Shown: positions 57,615 to 64,000 of the stretch, in pieces
Position numbering within the stretch: the first letter of the stretch is position 1
How the letters are laid out: each line of letters opens with the position of its first letter
Assembly: GCF_900188005.1 (NCBI RefSeq)
Contig: NZ_FZNR01000020.1
Span: 83,072-147,071 of the forward strand
Length of the DNA: 64,000 nucleotides
Origin: Actinoplanes regularis
GTDB taxonomy: Bacteria; Actinomycetota; Actinomycetes; Mycobacteriales; Micromonosporaceae
Direction: 5' to 3'
Translations under genes and position numbers: made by a program
The notes under the pieces: model-generated
The model's database searches: none
What the model was told of the DNA's origin: nothing
What the model saw: only the letters and a program-made list of their open reading frames with translations

Positions 57615-59234
57615 TCAGCCGTGCGGCGAGTCGATCGACATCCAGCTGCGCAGCAACTGGGCCATCTCGTCCGGCTTCTCCTTGACCATGGTCTCGATCT
57701 CCCGGTGCCGCTCCTCGCGGGCCTCGTCGCGCTCCTCCGGGGTAGGGGCGCTCTCGAGCATCCCGATGCCGTGCATGGCCTCGGTCGCCTCCAGTTCGGC
57801 CTGGCGTTGTGCGTCCAGCGCGGCCTGCATCGCCTCCAGGTGCGCCCGCTCCTCGGCGGAGAGCTCCTGGCGCCGCTTGGCGCGCCGGCTGGCCCGCCAG
57901 GCCAGGAAGATCAGGATCAGCACCACGAAGGCGAGGGCACCGCTCTTGACCAGAGTGAGCTGCTTGTCCTGTTTGTCGGCGGCTGCCGCGGCCGCGAGCT
58001 CGCTCTGGGCCGCCTGCTGCGCGGAGGTGTCGAACGGCATCGCGCTGACCACGATGGTGTCGCCGCGGGTGGGGTCGATGCCGGCCGCCGAGCTGACCAG
58101 CTGCTGCACCTGGGTCGGGTCGACCGATGCGGCGGTGGTGCTGTCCAGCAGGACCGCCACGTTCAACCGGCGGATGCTGCCCGGCGCCTTCCGGCGAATC
58201 TCTTCCACCTCGTTGAGGGCGTTCTGCCGAGCCTCGTTCTTGTTGGCGTACTGCCCGGTGGAGCCGGCGCCGCTGGGGACCTGGATGTTGTCCGGCCCCA
58301 GCACGCCGCCGTTACCGGTGCCGCTGCCGGTGTACGTCTCGGAGCTGGTGGTCTCGGAGACCGAGGGGAGTGACGGGTCGGAGCTGTACTCCTTCTTGCG
58401 CGTCTCGGTCTGGTCGAAGTCCAGGTCGGCGGTCGTGGTGACGACCGAGTGCCCGGGGCCGACCAGCCGGTCCAGCATGCTCTGCAACGAGGCGTTCATC
58501 CGGTTCTGGAACTCGACCGTCTGCGCGTCGGAGCCGCTGTCCCCGCCGGTGGCGATCGCCGCACCGCCGCCCGTGGAGAGGATCTTGCCGTCCGCGCCGG
58601 CCACCGTGACCTGGGTGGGGTCGAGGCCCTCGACGCTTGAAGCGACCAGGTGCACGATGGCCTGTACCTGGTCGCCGGTGAGCGGGCTGGTTGACTTGGA
58701 CGCGACCAGCACCGACGCGGTCGGTTTGGTGGCGGTGTCGGCGAAGACGTCCTTCTGCGGCATCACCAGGTGCACGGTGGCCGCCTCGACGCCGTCGATC
58801 GACTGGATGGTCTTGGCGAGTTCGCCCTCCAGCGCTCGCTGGTAGTTCGCGTGCTGCATGAAGTCGCTGGTGGTGATGCCCTGCTGATCCAGCAGCGAGT
58901 AACCGGTGCCCTCGTCGTTGGGCAGACCCTCGCCGGACAGCTGGAGCCGCAGGGAGTTCACCTGATCGCGTGGCACCAGGATGGTCTGGCCGTCGTTCGC
59001 CAGTTCGTACGAGGTGTTCGTCTTCTGCAGGGACTCGACGATGGCGCTGGCGTCCTTCGTCGAGAGGTTGTTGAACAGGATCGAGTACGACGGTTTCGCC
59101 GCCCAGGTCGCGAAGAAGTACCCACCGACGATGATGGCGAAGACCGCGAAGATCGTGACCGCCTTCTGTCCCGGCGTGAAGGACTTGAAGGTGTCCGTTA
59201 TGCGGCGTACCGGCGCGGGAAGGCGGTCGGTCAT
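57615..59234 (-). CDS. fliF: Flagellar MS-ring protein FliF
   Basis: FliF forms the MS ring. Two membrane helices (about residues 28-48 and near 430) flank a periplasmic ring-building region with SYSILFNNLSTKDASAIVESL and RVVAGEGLPNDEGTGYSLLDQQGI. The C-terminal tail has the FliG-binding acidic end. At 539 aa it is normal in size. It starts at ATG 59234, right behind fliE. Confidence 0.95.
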   Translation of the reverse strand: MTDRLPAPVRRITDTFKSFTPGQKAVTIFAVFAIIVGGYFFATWAAKPSYSILFNNLSTKDASAIVESLQKTNTSYELANDGQTILVPRDQVNSLRLQLSGEGLPNDEGTGYSLLDQQGITTSDFMQHANYQRALEGELAKTIQSIDGVEAATVHLVMPQKDVFADTATKPTASVLVASKSTSPLTGDQVQAIVHLVASSVEGLDPTQVTVAGADGKILSTGGGAAIATGGDSGSDAQTVEFQNRMNASLQSMLDRLVGPGHSVVTTTADLDFDQTETRKKEYSSDPSLPSVSETTSSETYTGSGTGNGGVLGPDNIQVPSGAGSTGQYANKNEARQNALNEVEEIRRKAPGSIRRLNVAVLLDSTTAASVDPTQVQQLVSSAAGIDPTRGDTIVVSAMPFDTSAQQAAQSELAAAAAADKQDKQLTLVKSGALAFVVLILIFLAWRASRRAKRRQELSAEERAHLEAMQAALDAQRQAELEATEAMHGIGMLESAPTPEERDEAREERHREIETMVKEKPDEMAQLLRSWMSIDSPHG

Positions 59235-59235
59235 C

Positions 59236-59577
59236 TCAGGCCTGCATCCTCATGATCTCTTGGAAGGCTTCGACGGCCTTGTTACGGACGGCCATGGTCA
59301 GCTGGAGGCCGAGGGCCGCCTCGGTAGAGGCCATCGTGTATTGGGCCGGATCCTGAAGCGTCCCGTTGGCGACCTGGACTGCGAGATCGCTTGCCTTGTC
59401 CTGGGAGGCCTGGACGCTCTCCAGGCCCTTGGCGAGCATCCGAGCGAAGTCGGTGTTGGGGCTCTCCGTCTTGCCGGCTTCCTCGAAGTCCAGTTGGCCG
59501 CCCAGGCCTTTGGCGCCCGAGAGGCCGGAGATTCCGCTGAAACCGGATATCCCCCCGATGGGGTTGATCGCGGACAT
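59236..59577 (-). CDS. fliE: Flagellar hook-basal body junction protein FliE
   Basis: FliE joins the MS ring to the rod. Its 113-aa sequence ends with AALGLQLTMAVRNKAVEAFQEIMRMQ, the family signature, preceded by the DFARMLAKGLESVQASQDKA helix. The ATG at 59577 lies 2 bp after the flgC stop; fliF begins 1 bp after its own stop. Confidence 0.93.
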   Translation of the reverse strand: MSAINPIGGISGFSGISGLSGAKGLGGQLDFEEAGKTESPNTDFARMLAKGLESVQASQDKASDLAVQVANGTLQDPAQYTMASTEAALGLQLTMAVRNKAVEAFQEIMRMQA

Positions 59578-59579
59578 GA

Positions 59580-59972
59580 TTACTTCCCGAGGTTGATCGC
59601 GGCGGTGTACGCGTCCCGGGCCCGGTCCACGACCGAGAGGTTGGCCTGGTAGGAGCGCTGCGCCATCATCATCTGGGCCATCTGGCTGCCCATGTCGATG
59701 TCCGGCTTGCGGACGTAACCCTGCTCGTCGGCAAGCGGATTGTCCGGCTCGTAGACCACGACACCCTCGGGGTTGCCGAACCGGACGGCGGCGACCTCGG
59801 TGCCGTTCCCGTCCTGCGCCTCCCGGGCCTGCACGTAGCGGGCCTGGAACGCGTTTTCGGAGGTACGGCTGACGTTGTTCATGTTCGAAAGGTTGTCGGA
59901 GACCGCGTCCAGCCACTTGCGGTGGACCGTGACACCGGTGCTCGCGATTCCGATGGCGTTGAAGATGCTCAT
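59580..59972 (-). CDS. flgC: Flagellar rod protein FlgC
   Basis: FlgC is a proximal rod subunit. MSIFNAIGIASTGVTVHRKWLDAVSDNLSNMNN is the N-terminal motif region and the C-terminal MMMAQRSYQANLSVVDRARDAY is typical. At 130 aa it is normal. It lies 2 bp behind flgB. Confidence 0.95.
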   Translation of the reverse strand: MSIFNAIGIASTGVTVHRKWLDAVSDNLSNMNNVSRTSENAFQARYVQAREAQDGNGTEVAAVRFGNPEGVVVYEPDNPLADEQGYVRKPDIDMGSQMAQMMMAQRSYQANLSVVDRARDAYTAAINLGK

Positions 59973-59974
59973 CC

Positions 59975-60322
59975 TCAGGCTCCCTTGATGGCTTCGCGCA
60001 GCAGGCTGTACTTGCCGTCGATGGCACGGATGGTGAGCTGGTAGCGCATCGTGGTGTCGATGTGCGACAGCGTCTCCTCGTCGAGGTTGACGTTGTTGCC
60101 GTTGAGGCGGGTGGGCTCCAGCGACGTGTGCACGCTCGGCTTCACACCGAGCGGCGACTGGCCGTGGGCTACGGCACCCTGCAGCGCCTCCTCGAACTTG
60201 ACCTTACGGGCCTTGAAGCCCGGGGTCTCGACGTTCGCGATGTTGTTGGCAATGGCGTTCTGCCGGGCCGACAGGCCGGTGACAGCGACGCGTAGTGCGG
60301 ACGAAGAGACGTCGTCGAACAC
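59975..60322 (-). CDS. flgB: Flagellar rod protein FlgB
   Basis: FlgB is the other proximal rod subunit. LSARQNAIANNIANVETPGFKARKVKFEEAL is the rod-protein N-terminal motif and MRYQLTIRAIDGKYSLLREAI its end. The GTG at 60322 (VFDDVSSSALR) has an AGGGGG site; the ATG upstream adds 20 residues of basic sequence and is less likely. 115 aa. Confidence 0.93.
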   Translation of the reverse strand: MFDDVSSSALRVAVTGLSARQNAIANNIANVETPGFKARKVKFEEALQGAVAHGQSPLGVKPSVHTSLEPTRLNGNNVNLDEETLSHIDTTMRYQLTIRAIDGKYSLLREAIKGA

Positions 60323-60456
60323 TTTGCAGCCCCCTGATCGATCCGTCTTGTCGCCGATCCGTGGCTTTTGCTTGGTGAGCAATCCGTGCTCGTACCATGC
60401 AGTTCGGCGCGCCCCGCGATCCGCTGAGCGCCAGACGGTTGCCGCTCGGTTGCACA

Positions 60457-60494
60457 GAAAAATCCCGGCCCCCTGGCGGGCTCCGGGATTTCTC
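60457..60494 (-). terminator. Rho-independent terminator behind the FliS-side genes
   Basis: On the - strand GAGAAATCCCGG pairs with CCGGGATTTTTC (11 of 12) and runs into TTTTTC, so it is a classic terminator for the fliD-fliS-unknown run. It isolates flgB, which then needs its own promoter; nothing clear is seen in the 130 bp left of it. Confidence 0.85.
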
Positions 60495-60514
60495 AGTTGT
60501 CTCTCAGCTGGTTT

Positions 60515-60835
60515 TCACATCGCCCGGTCCACGTAGACCGGGCGCTTGACGGCTTCACCGGTCTCGATCCGGGAGGTCATCGCCCTCTGCTGCCGGTTCG
60601 CGGTCAGCCGCCGGGCGAGTTCCTCCGCCGCGGCCAGCTGGCGGGTCAGGATCTCGTCCGCGCGCGGCTTCAGCTCCAGCGGGAGCGCGCCCAGCTCGGT
60701 CGGTGGCTTCCAGATGTCGGCCGGCGGCGTCTCGGCGTGGCGATGCTCGTCAGCGAGCATCGCCTCGACCGCGGCCACGTCCATCTCCAGCTCGTCGAGC
60801 GCTGAAGTCCAGGCGTTCCGCCAGTCCCCGGTCAT
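60515..60835 (-). CDS. Hypothetical protein in the FliT position
   Basis: A 106-aa helical protein after fliS. The first half has DELEMDVAAVEAMLADEHR; Trp and Pro appear in the middle (IWKPPTELGALPL); a second helical region LTRQLAAAEELARRLTANRQQRA follows and a basic tail ends it. FliT is a small helical FliD chaperone in this location in other bacteria, but no convincing sequence match is visible. ATG at 60835 is 8 bp after the fliS stop. Confidence 0.75.
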   Translation of the reverse strand: MTGDWRNAWTSALDELEMDVAAVEAMLADEHRHAETPPADIWKPPTELGALPLELKPRADEILTRQLAAAEELARRLTANRQQRAMTSRIETGEAVKRPVYVDRAM

Positions 60836-60843
60836 GGCCGGAC

Positions 60844-61227
60844 TCAACCCGCGGCAGTGGCGGACGCGGCCTCGCGCCAGGCGTCCCGTAGCGGTTCGAG
60901 CAACTCCCGGCAGCCGGCCACCCGCTCCGGGCTCTGCGAGATGTTCGCCCCGATCAGCTCGGTGAGAATGAAGCCGTACAGGTTGGCCAGGCGGGGCGCG
61001 CCGTCCCACGCGTCGACGTTGAGCGTGGTGCGCAGCTCGAGCACGATCTCCTGAGCGTGATTGAGCTTGTAGTTGGCCACCTCGCGGTCGCCGCCGCGCA
61101 GCGCTTCCTCCCCCTGGACGAGGTCGAGGATCATCTTGTCGTAGAGCATGACCAGGAGCTTGGCCGGAGACGCGGTGTTGACCGAGTCCTGGAGGTAGCG
61201 GTTACGCAGCTGCGGGGCGGTGGTCAT
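60844..61227 (-). CDS. fliS: Flagellin export chaperone FliS
   Basis: FliS binds the flagellin C-terminus and prevents early polymerisation. The 127-aa helical protein has the start RNRYLQDSVNTASPAKLLVMLYDKMILDL, NYKLNHAQEIVLELRTTLN and LYGFILTELIGANI, close to the family pattern. It lies 48 bp behind fliD. Confidence 0.94.
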   Translation of the reverse strand: MTTAPQLRNRYLQDSVNTASPAKLLVMLYDKMILDLVQGEEALRGGDREVANYKLNHAQEIVLELRTTLNVDAWDGAPRLANLYGFILTELIGANISQSPERVAGCRELLEPLRDAWREAASATAAG

Positions 61228-61275
61228 CGGCGATCCTCATCGAGAGTTGATCCAACGGGCGGAGAGCGGAATCGG

Positions 61276-62658
61276 TCAGGACAGGCCGGCGAGCTGTCCG
61301 GCGAGCCAGGTGGACTGGTTCTGCAGCTTGCCGAGTGCGGTCTCCAGGCTCGTGTACGTCTTCTGCAGGGTCGCCCTCTTGGCGACGAGCCGGGTGTCCC
61401 ACTCGCTGATCTGCTTGTTCAGGCTGTCGATGTCGCTGTTCCGGCCGGTGATGACCGAGGTGATCGACTTCGATTGCTTGTCGGCGAGGGCCTCGAAGTT
61501 GTCGCCGAGGCCGATGCCGGCCTCCTTGATCGCGTTCGGGTCCGCGTTGTAGGCGGTCTTGAACTTCTCGGCATCGAAGGTCAACGCGCCGGTGCTGTCG
61601 AGCTGGATGCCCAACTTGGAGAGGCTGCCGAAGGCAACCGTCTTCGGGTTGGTGGTGGAGTCCTCCGGGAGCTTCGAGTCGAAGCGCGGGTTGTCGTACG
61701 ACAGCCCGACGCTGACCGCGCTCAGGAGCGTCTGCCGGATGTTGCGGACCATGAAGTCACCGCTGAGCGGCGAACCCTTCTTGGTGCTCGCGTCGTACGC
61801 GGTCTGGGAGGCGACCTCGGAGAGCGTTCCGTTGGCCGCGTCGACCATCGCCTGGATCTTGCCGGCGATCCCGTCGATGTCGTTCACGGCGGAGACGTTG
61901 ACCCCGGTCTCCGGCTTGGTCACCGTGATCGAGACGCCGCTGAGCAAGCCGGTGAACGTGTTGCTGCTGCTGGTCACCTCGTAGCTGCCCGGGGTGAGGG
62001 TGACGCCGTCGGCCTCCACCGAGCCGACCCGGATCTTCGCGTCCGACGCGGCGGTGACGACGTTGCTGGTGCCGGTGAGACCGGTGACCTCGAAGGTGTT
62101 CTCGGTGCCGGTCTTGGTGCTGGTGAGCTGCAGGATGCTGTTTCCGTCGGCGGTCTTCACCACGCCGGCCCGGACCCCGATCCCACTGGTGCTGTTGATC
62201 GCGGCGGCGATGCCGGCCGGCGTCTTGTCGTCCGTCAGGTTGACGGTGACGTCCGCACCCGAGCCCACCTTGATGGTCAGGCTGCCGCTGCCGTCGGTGA
62301 TGTCGGTGGTGTCTTTGTCGTACTCGGTCGTGGTGACCTGGGCCTTGGCGGTCGAGACCACGTCGAACGTGGTGGAGCCCGCCGCGGCGGTGAGGCTGTT
62401 GGTCGCGGTGGCGCTGACCGAGCTGGAGCTGGACGACGCCTTGACCGACCGCCAGGTGGCCAGGTCGCCCAGCGTGGAGCCGGCGGTCTTGAGCGCGGCG
62501 AGCTGTTTGTTGACCGTCTGGTACGAGGCCACGGTCGTCTGAGCCGTCTTGACCTTGGTCTTGAGCCGGTCCTGCGGGGCCGCCTCCACCTTCATCAAGC
62601 TGCTGATCAGGCTTGACGTGCTCAGACCGCTGACCAGGCCGTCAATCGCAGTGCTCAT
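61276..62658 (-). CDS. fliD: Flagellar filament cap protein FliD
   Basis: FliD caps the filament. N-terminal helix (AIDGLVSGLSTSSLISSLMKVE, residue 4 on) and the C-terminal helix (GKLQNQSTWLAGQLAGL) are the polymerising parts; between them is the variable region rich in Thr/Ser/Gly. Length 460 aa is typical. A weak sigma-28-like promoter is seen upstream. Confidence 0.93.
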   Translation of the reverse strand: MSTAIDGLVSGLSTSSLISSLMKVEAAPQDRLKTKVKTAQTTVASYQTVNKQLAALKTAGSTLGDLATWRSVKASSSSSSVSATATNSLTAAAGSTTFDVVSTAKAQVTTTEYDKDTTDITDGSGSLTIKVGSGADVTVNLTDDKTPAGIAAAINSTSGIGVRAGVVKTADGNSILQLTSTKTGTENTFEVTGLTGTSNVVTAASDAKIRVGSVEADGVTLTPGSYEVTSSSNTFTGLLSGVSITVTKPETGVNVSAVNDIDGIAGKIQAMVDAANGTLSEVASQTAYDASTKKGSPLSGDFMVRNIRQTLLSAVSVGLSYDNPRFDSKLPEDSTTNPKTVAFGSLSKLGIQLDSTGALTFDAEKFKTAYNADPNAIKEAGIGLGDNFEALADKQSKSITSVITGRNSDIDSLNKQISEWDTRLVAKRATLQKTYTSLETALGKLQNQSTWLAGQLAGLS

Positions 62659-62732
62659 GAAGGTTCGCCTTTCTCGAAGGGCCGGAGGATGAAGAGAAGG
62701 GGCAACCGACTCTCTCCGCCAGCTACCCCTCT

Positions 62733-62759
62733 TCTTCGGCCGATCAGGCGATCGATTCA
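62733..62759 (-). promoter_or_regulatory. Weak candidate sigma-28 promoter for fliD
   Basis: On the - strand TGAA (complement of 62756-62759), 15 bp, then GCCGAAGA (complement of 62733-62740) has consensus spacing and the GCCGA core. The -35 differs at one base from TAAA. It lies about 75 bp before the fliD start. Confidence 0.4.
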
Positions 62760-62816
62760 GTTTTGCTCGGTGGCAGTTCGGTTGTCCCCTGGGCCTCGGT
62801 GCTCCCTCGAGCAGGG

Positions 62817-62852
62817 CTCCGGTTATCCCCCGACCCGGACTCCGGTTATCCC
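62817..62852. repeat. Direct repeat at the fliC 3' end
   Basis: CTCCGGTTATCCC occurs at 62817-62829 and again at 62840-62852, the second copy containing the fliC stop. It may reflect a small duplication of the gene's end. Confidence 0.5.
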
Positions 62853-64000
62853 TGGAGCAGGGAGAGGACGCCCTGGGCGGACTGGTTGGCCTGGGACAGC
62901 ATGGAGGTGCCGGCCTGGGTCAGGATCTGGTTGCGGGTGAGCGTGACCATCTCCGCGGCGACGTCGGTGTCGCGGATGCGGGACTCGGACGCGGAGAGGT
63001 TCTCGACCGCGACGTTGAGGTTGTTGACGGTGTGCTCGAACCGGTTCTGGTACGCACCGAGACTCGCCCGGGTGTCCGAGACGGAGCGGATCGCCTTGTC
63101 GAGCATGGCGATCGCCTCGTCCGGCCCGCCGAGCTTCGTCAGGTCGAGGCTGGCGGTGCCGAGCGTCTTGGAGTTGACCTCACCGATGGCGATGCCGATC
63201 CGCTCGTTGGCGTTCGCGCCGACCTGGAACCGGCCGGTGTTCCCGTTGGGGACCGACCCGGCCAGGACACCGGCGCTCGTCTGAGCGTCCAACCCGACCG
63301 CGGTGAGCGGGCCGCCAGTACCGTCGGCGGTCTTGAAGCTGCCGACGGAGGACATGCTGAAGGTCGTGGACCCGGTGGCATCCGTGCTGGCGGTCATCTT
63401 GAGCTCGTTGCCCTCGAAGCCGGCCTTCTTGAGCGCGTCCGCGAGACTTGTGTTGACGGCCTTGGCGATGTCCTGCGGGGTACCACCCGGGACAGCCGCC
63501 ACGTTGACCGTGATGGGGGTGGCCAAGGTGGTGCCGTCCAGCTCAGTGATCGTGAAGTCGGTGGCGCTTGCGAACGGGCCGCCGACCGCCGTCAGGGCAT
63601 CGGTGTCTCCACCTCCCGTCTTGGGCATCGCGGCGCTCGTGGCCTTCGAGGTGGCGCCGAAGGAGCCGTCGAGGAGCTTGGACTTGCCGAAGGAGGTGCT
63701 GGCGCCGATCCGGTCGAGTTCCTGGTTGAGCTGCTGGAGCTCCTTGTTCGCGGCGTCCTTGGCGTCGGCGTCCATCGAGCCCTGGTTCGAGGTTTGAACT
63801 GACAGGTCGCGCATGCGCTGCAGGATCGCGGTGGCCTCGTTGAGGGAGCCTTCAGCGGTCTGCGCGACGCTGATGCCGTCCTGGGTGTTGCGGACGGCGA
63901 CCTTCAGGCCGCTGGTCTGCGAGCGCAGGCCCTCGGAGATCGACAGGCCGGCCGCGTCGTCGGAGGCGCGGTTGATCCGGAAGCCGCTGGACAGCTTCTC
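62846..64000 (-). CDS. fliC: Flagellin FliC (5' end outside window)
   Basis: The filament subunit. The partial sequence shows the conserved N-terminal core (EKLSSGFRINRASDDAAGLSISEGLRSQ near the right edge, then GLKVAVRNTQDGISVAQTAEGSLNEATAILQRMRDL) and the C-terminal core (NRFEHTVNNLNVAVENLSASESRIRDTDVAAEMV, ending GTSMLSQANQSAQGVLSLLQG). At least 384 residues are present; about 30 are missing at the N-terminus. The middle variable region (about 200 aa) is Thr/Ala/Gly-rich. Three-residue MLSQAN is typical of the C-terminus. Confidence 0.96.
   Translation of the reverse strand, partial: EKLSSGFRINRASDDAAGLSISEGLRSQTSGLKVAVRNTQDGISVAQTAEGSLNEATAILQRMRDLSVQTSNQGSMDADAKDAANKELQQLNQELDRIGASTSFGKSKLLDGSFGATSKATSAAMPKTGGGDTDALTAVGGPFASATDFTITELDGTTLATPITVNVAAVPGGTPQDIAKAVNTSLADALKKAGFEGNELKMTASTDATGSTTFSMSSVGSFKTADGTGGPLTAVGLDAQTSAGVLAGSVPNGNTGRFQVGANANERIGIAIGEVNSKTLGTASLDLTKLGGPDEAIAMLDKAIRSVSDTRASLGAYQNRFEHTVNNLNVAVENLSASESRIRDTDVAAEMVTLTRNQILTQAGTSMLSQANQSAQGVLSLLQG

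Overview
This window comes from a high-GC, mycothiol-producing, flagellated actinobacterium. The family-level signs are a mycothiol synthase (MshD), a mycothiol-dependent maleylpyruvate-isomerase-type protein and an HbhA-like gene trio. Together with a complete chemotaxis operon and a large flagellar cluster they point to the Micromonosporaceae, most likely a zoospore-forming Actinoplanes relative. The genus is an inference from gene content; no rRNA gene is present to confirm it.

Left part (1-28.6 kb) is a housekeeping and accessory stretch. It opens with the 3' part of mshD and a phosphate block: pstS-pstC-pstA-pstB behind an 11-bp-phased PHO-box-like array, and a low-affinity Pit transporter with its DUF47 partner. 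Between and after these lie a NUDIX hydrolase, a Gfo/Idh/MocA oxidoreductase, an AIM6-like phosphodiesterase relative that seems to lack catalytic residues, an ECF41/SigJ-type sigma factor, DUF402, DinG, a DsrE protein, a 34-residue membrane microprotein coupled to a nitrobindin-like protein, an aminotransferase IV, Fur and YgfZ. Then come a BKACE/asparaginase pair, an HTH regulator-HbhA-DUF2516 trio behind a perfect 16-bp inverted repeat, an alpha/beta hydrolase, an EI24 membrane protein, a GH1 beta-glucosidase/LacI pair, MurB and a secreted CAP-domain protein.

Middle part (29.0-37.3 kb) is chemotaxis on the + strand: an orphan OmpR-type response regulator, cheA, cheW, an unrecognised 290-residue protein, cheB, cheR, cheY, cheX, a second cheY and a second CheX/CheC-like protein. 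Nearly all are translationally coupled, and the run ends at a strong hairpin.

Right part (37.4-64 kb) is the flagellum. The + strand run is flgD, flgE, flbD, motA, motB, fliL, fliM, fliN, fliO, fliP, fliR, flhB, flhA, a degenerate FlhF-like protein and a 75-residue membrane protein. It meets the convergent - strand run, read from the right edge: fliC (partial), fliD, fliS, a FliT-position unknown, then flgB, flgC, fliE, fliF, fliG, fliH, fliI, fliJ, a NlpC/P60-transglycosylase fusion and fliK. A hairpin at about 51.2 kb separates the two.

The most interesting biology is in how this apparatus departs from the textbook enteric/Bacillus design. There is no fliQ between fliP and fliR. FliM lacks the N-terminal CheY-P-binding peptide. 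FlhB has NPVH in place of NPTH. The FlhF-like protein has lost its P-loop. CheA carries two tandem LGxLLxExG repeats and two CheW domains. Two CheY-CheX pairs are arranged in series, and an uncharacterised protein sits inside the che operon. No tRNA, rRNA, CRISPR array or insertion sequence was recognised.
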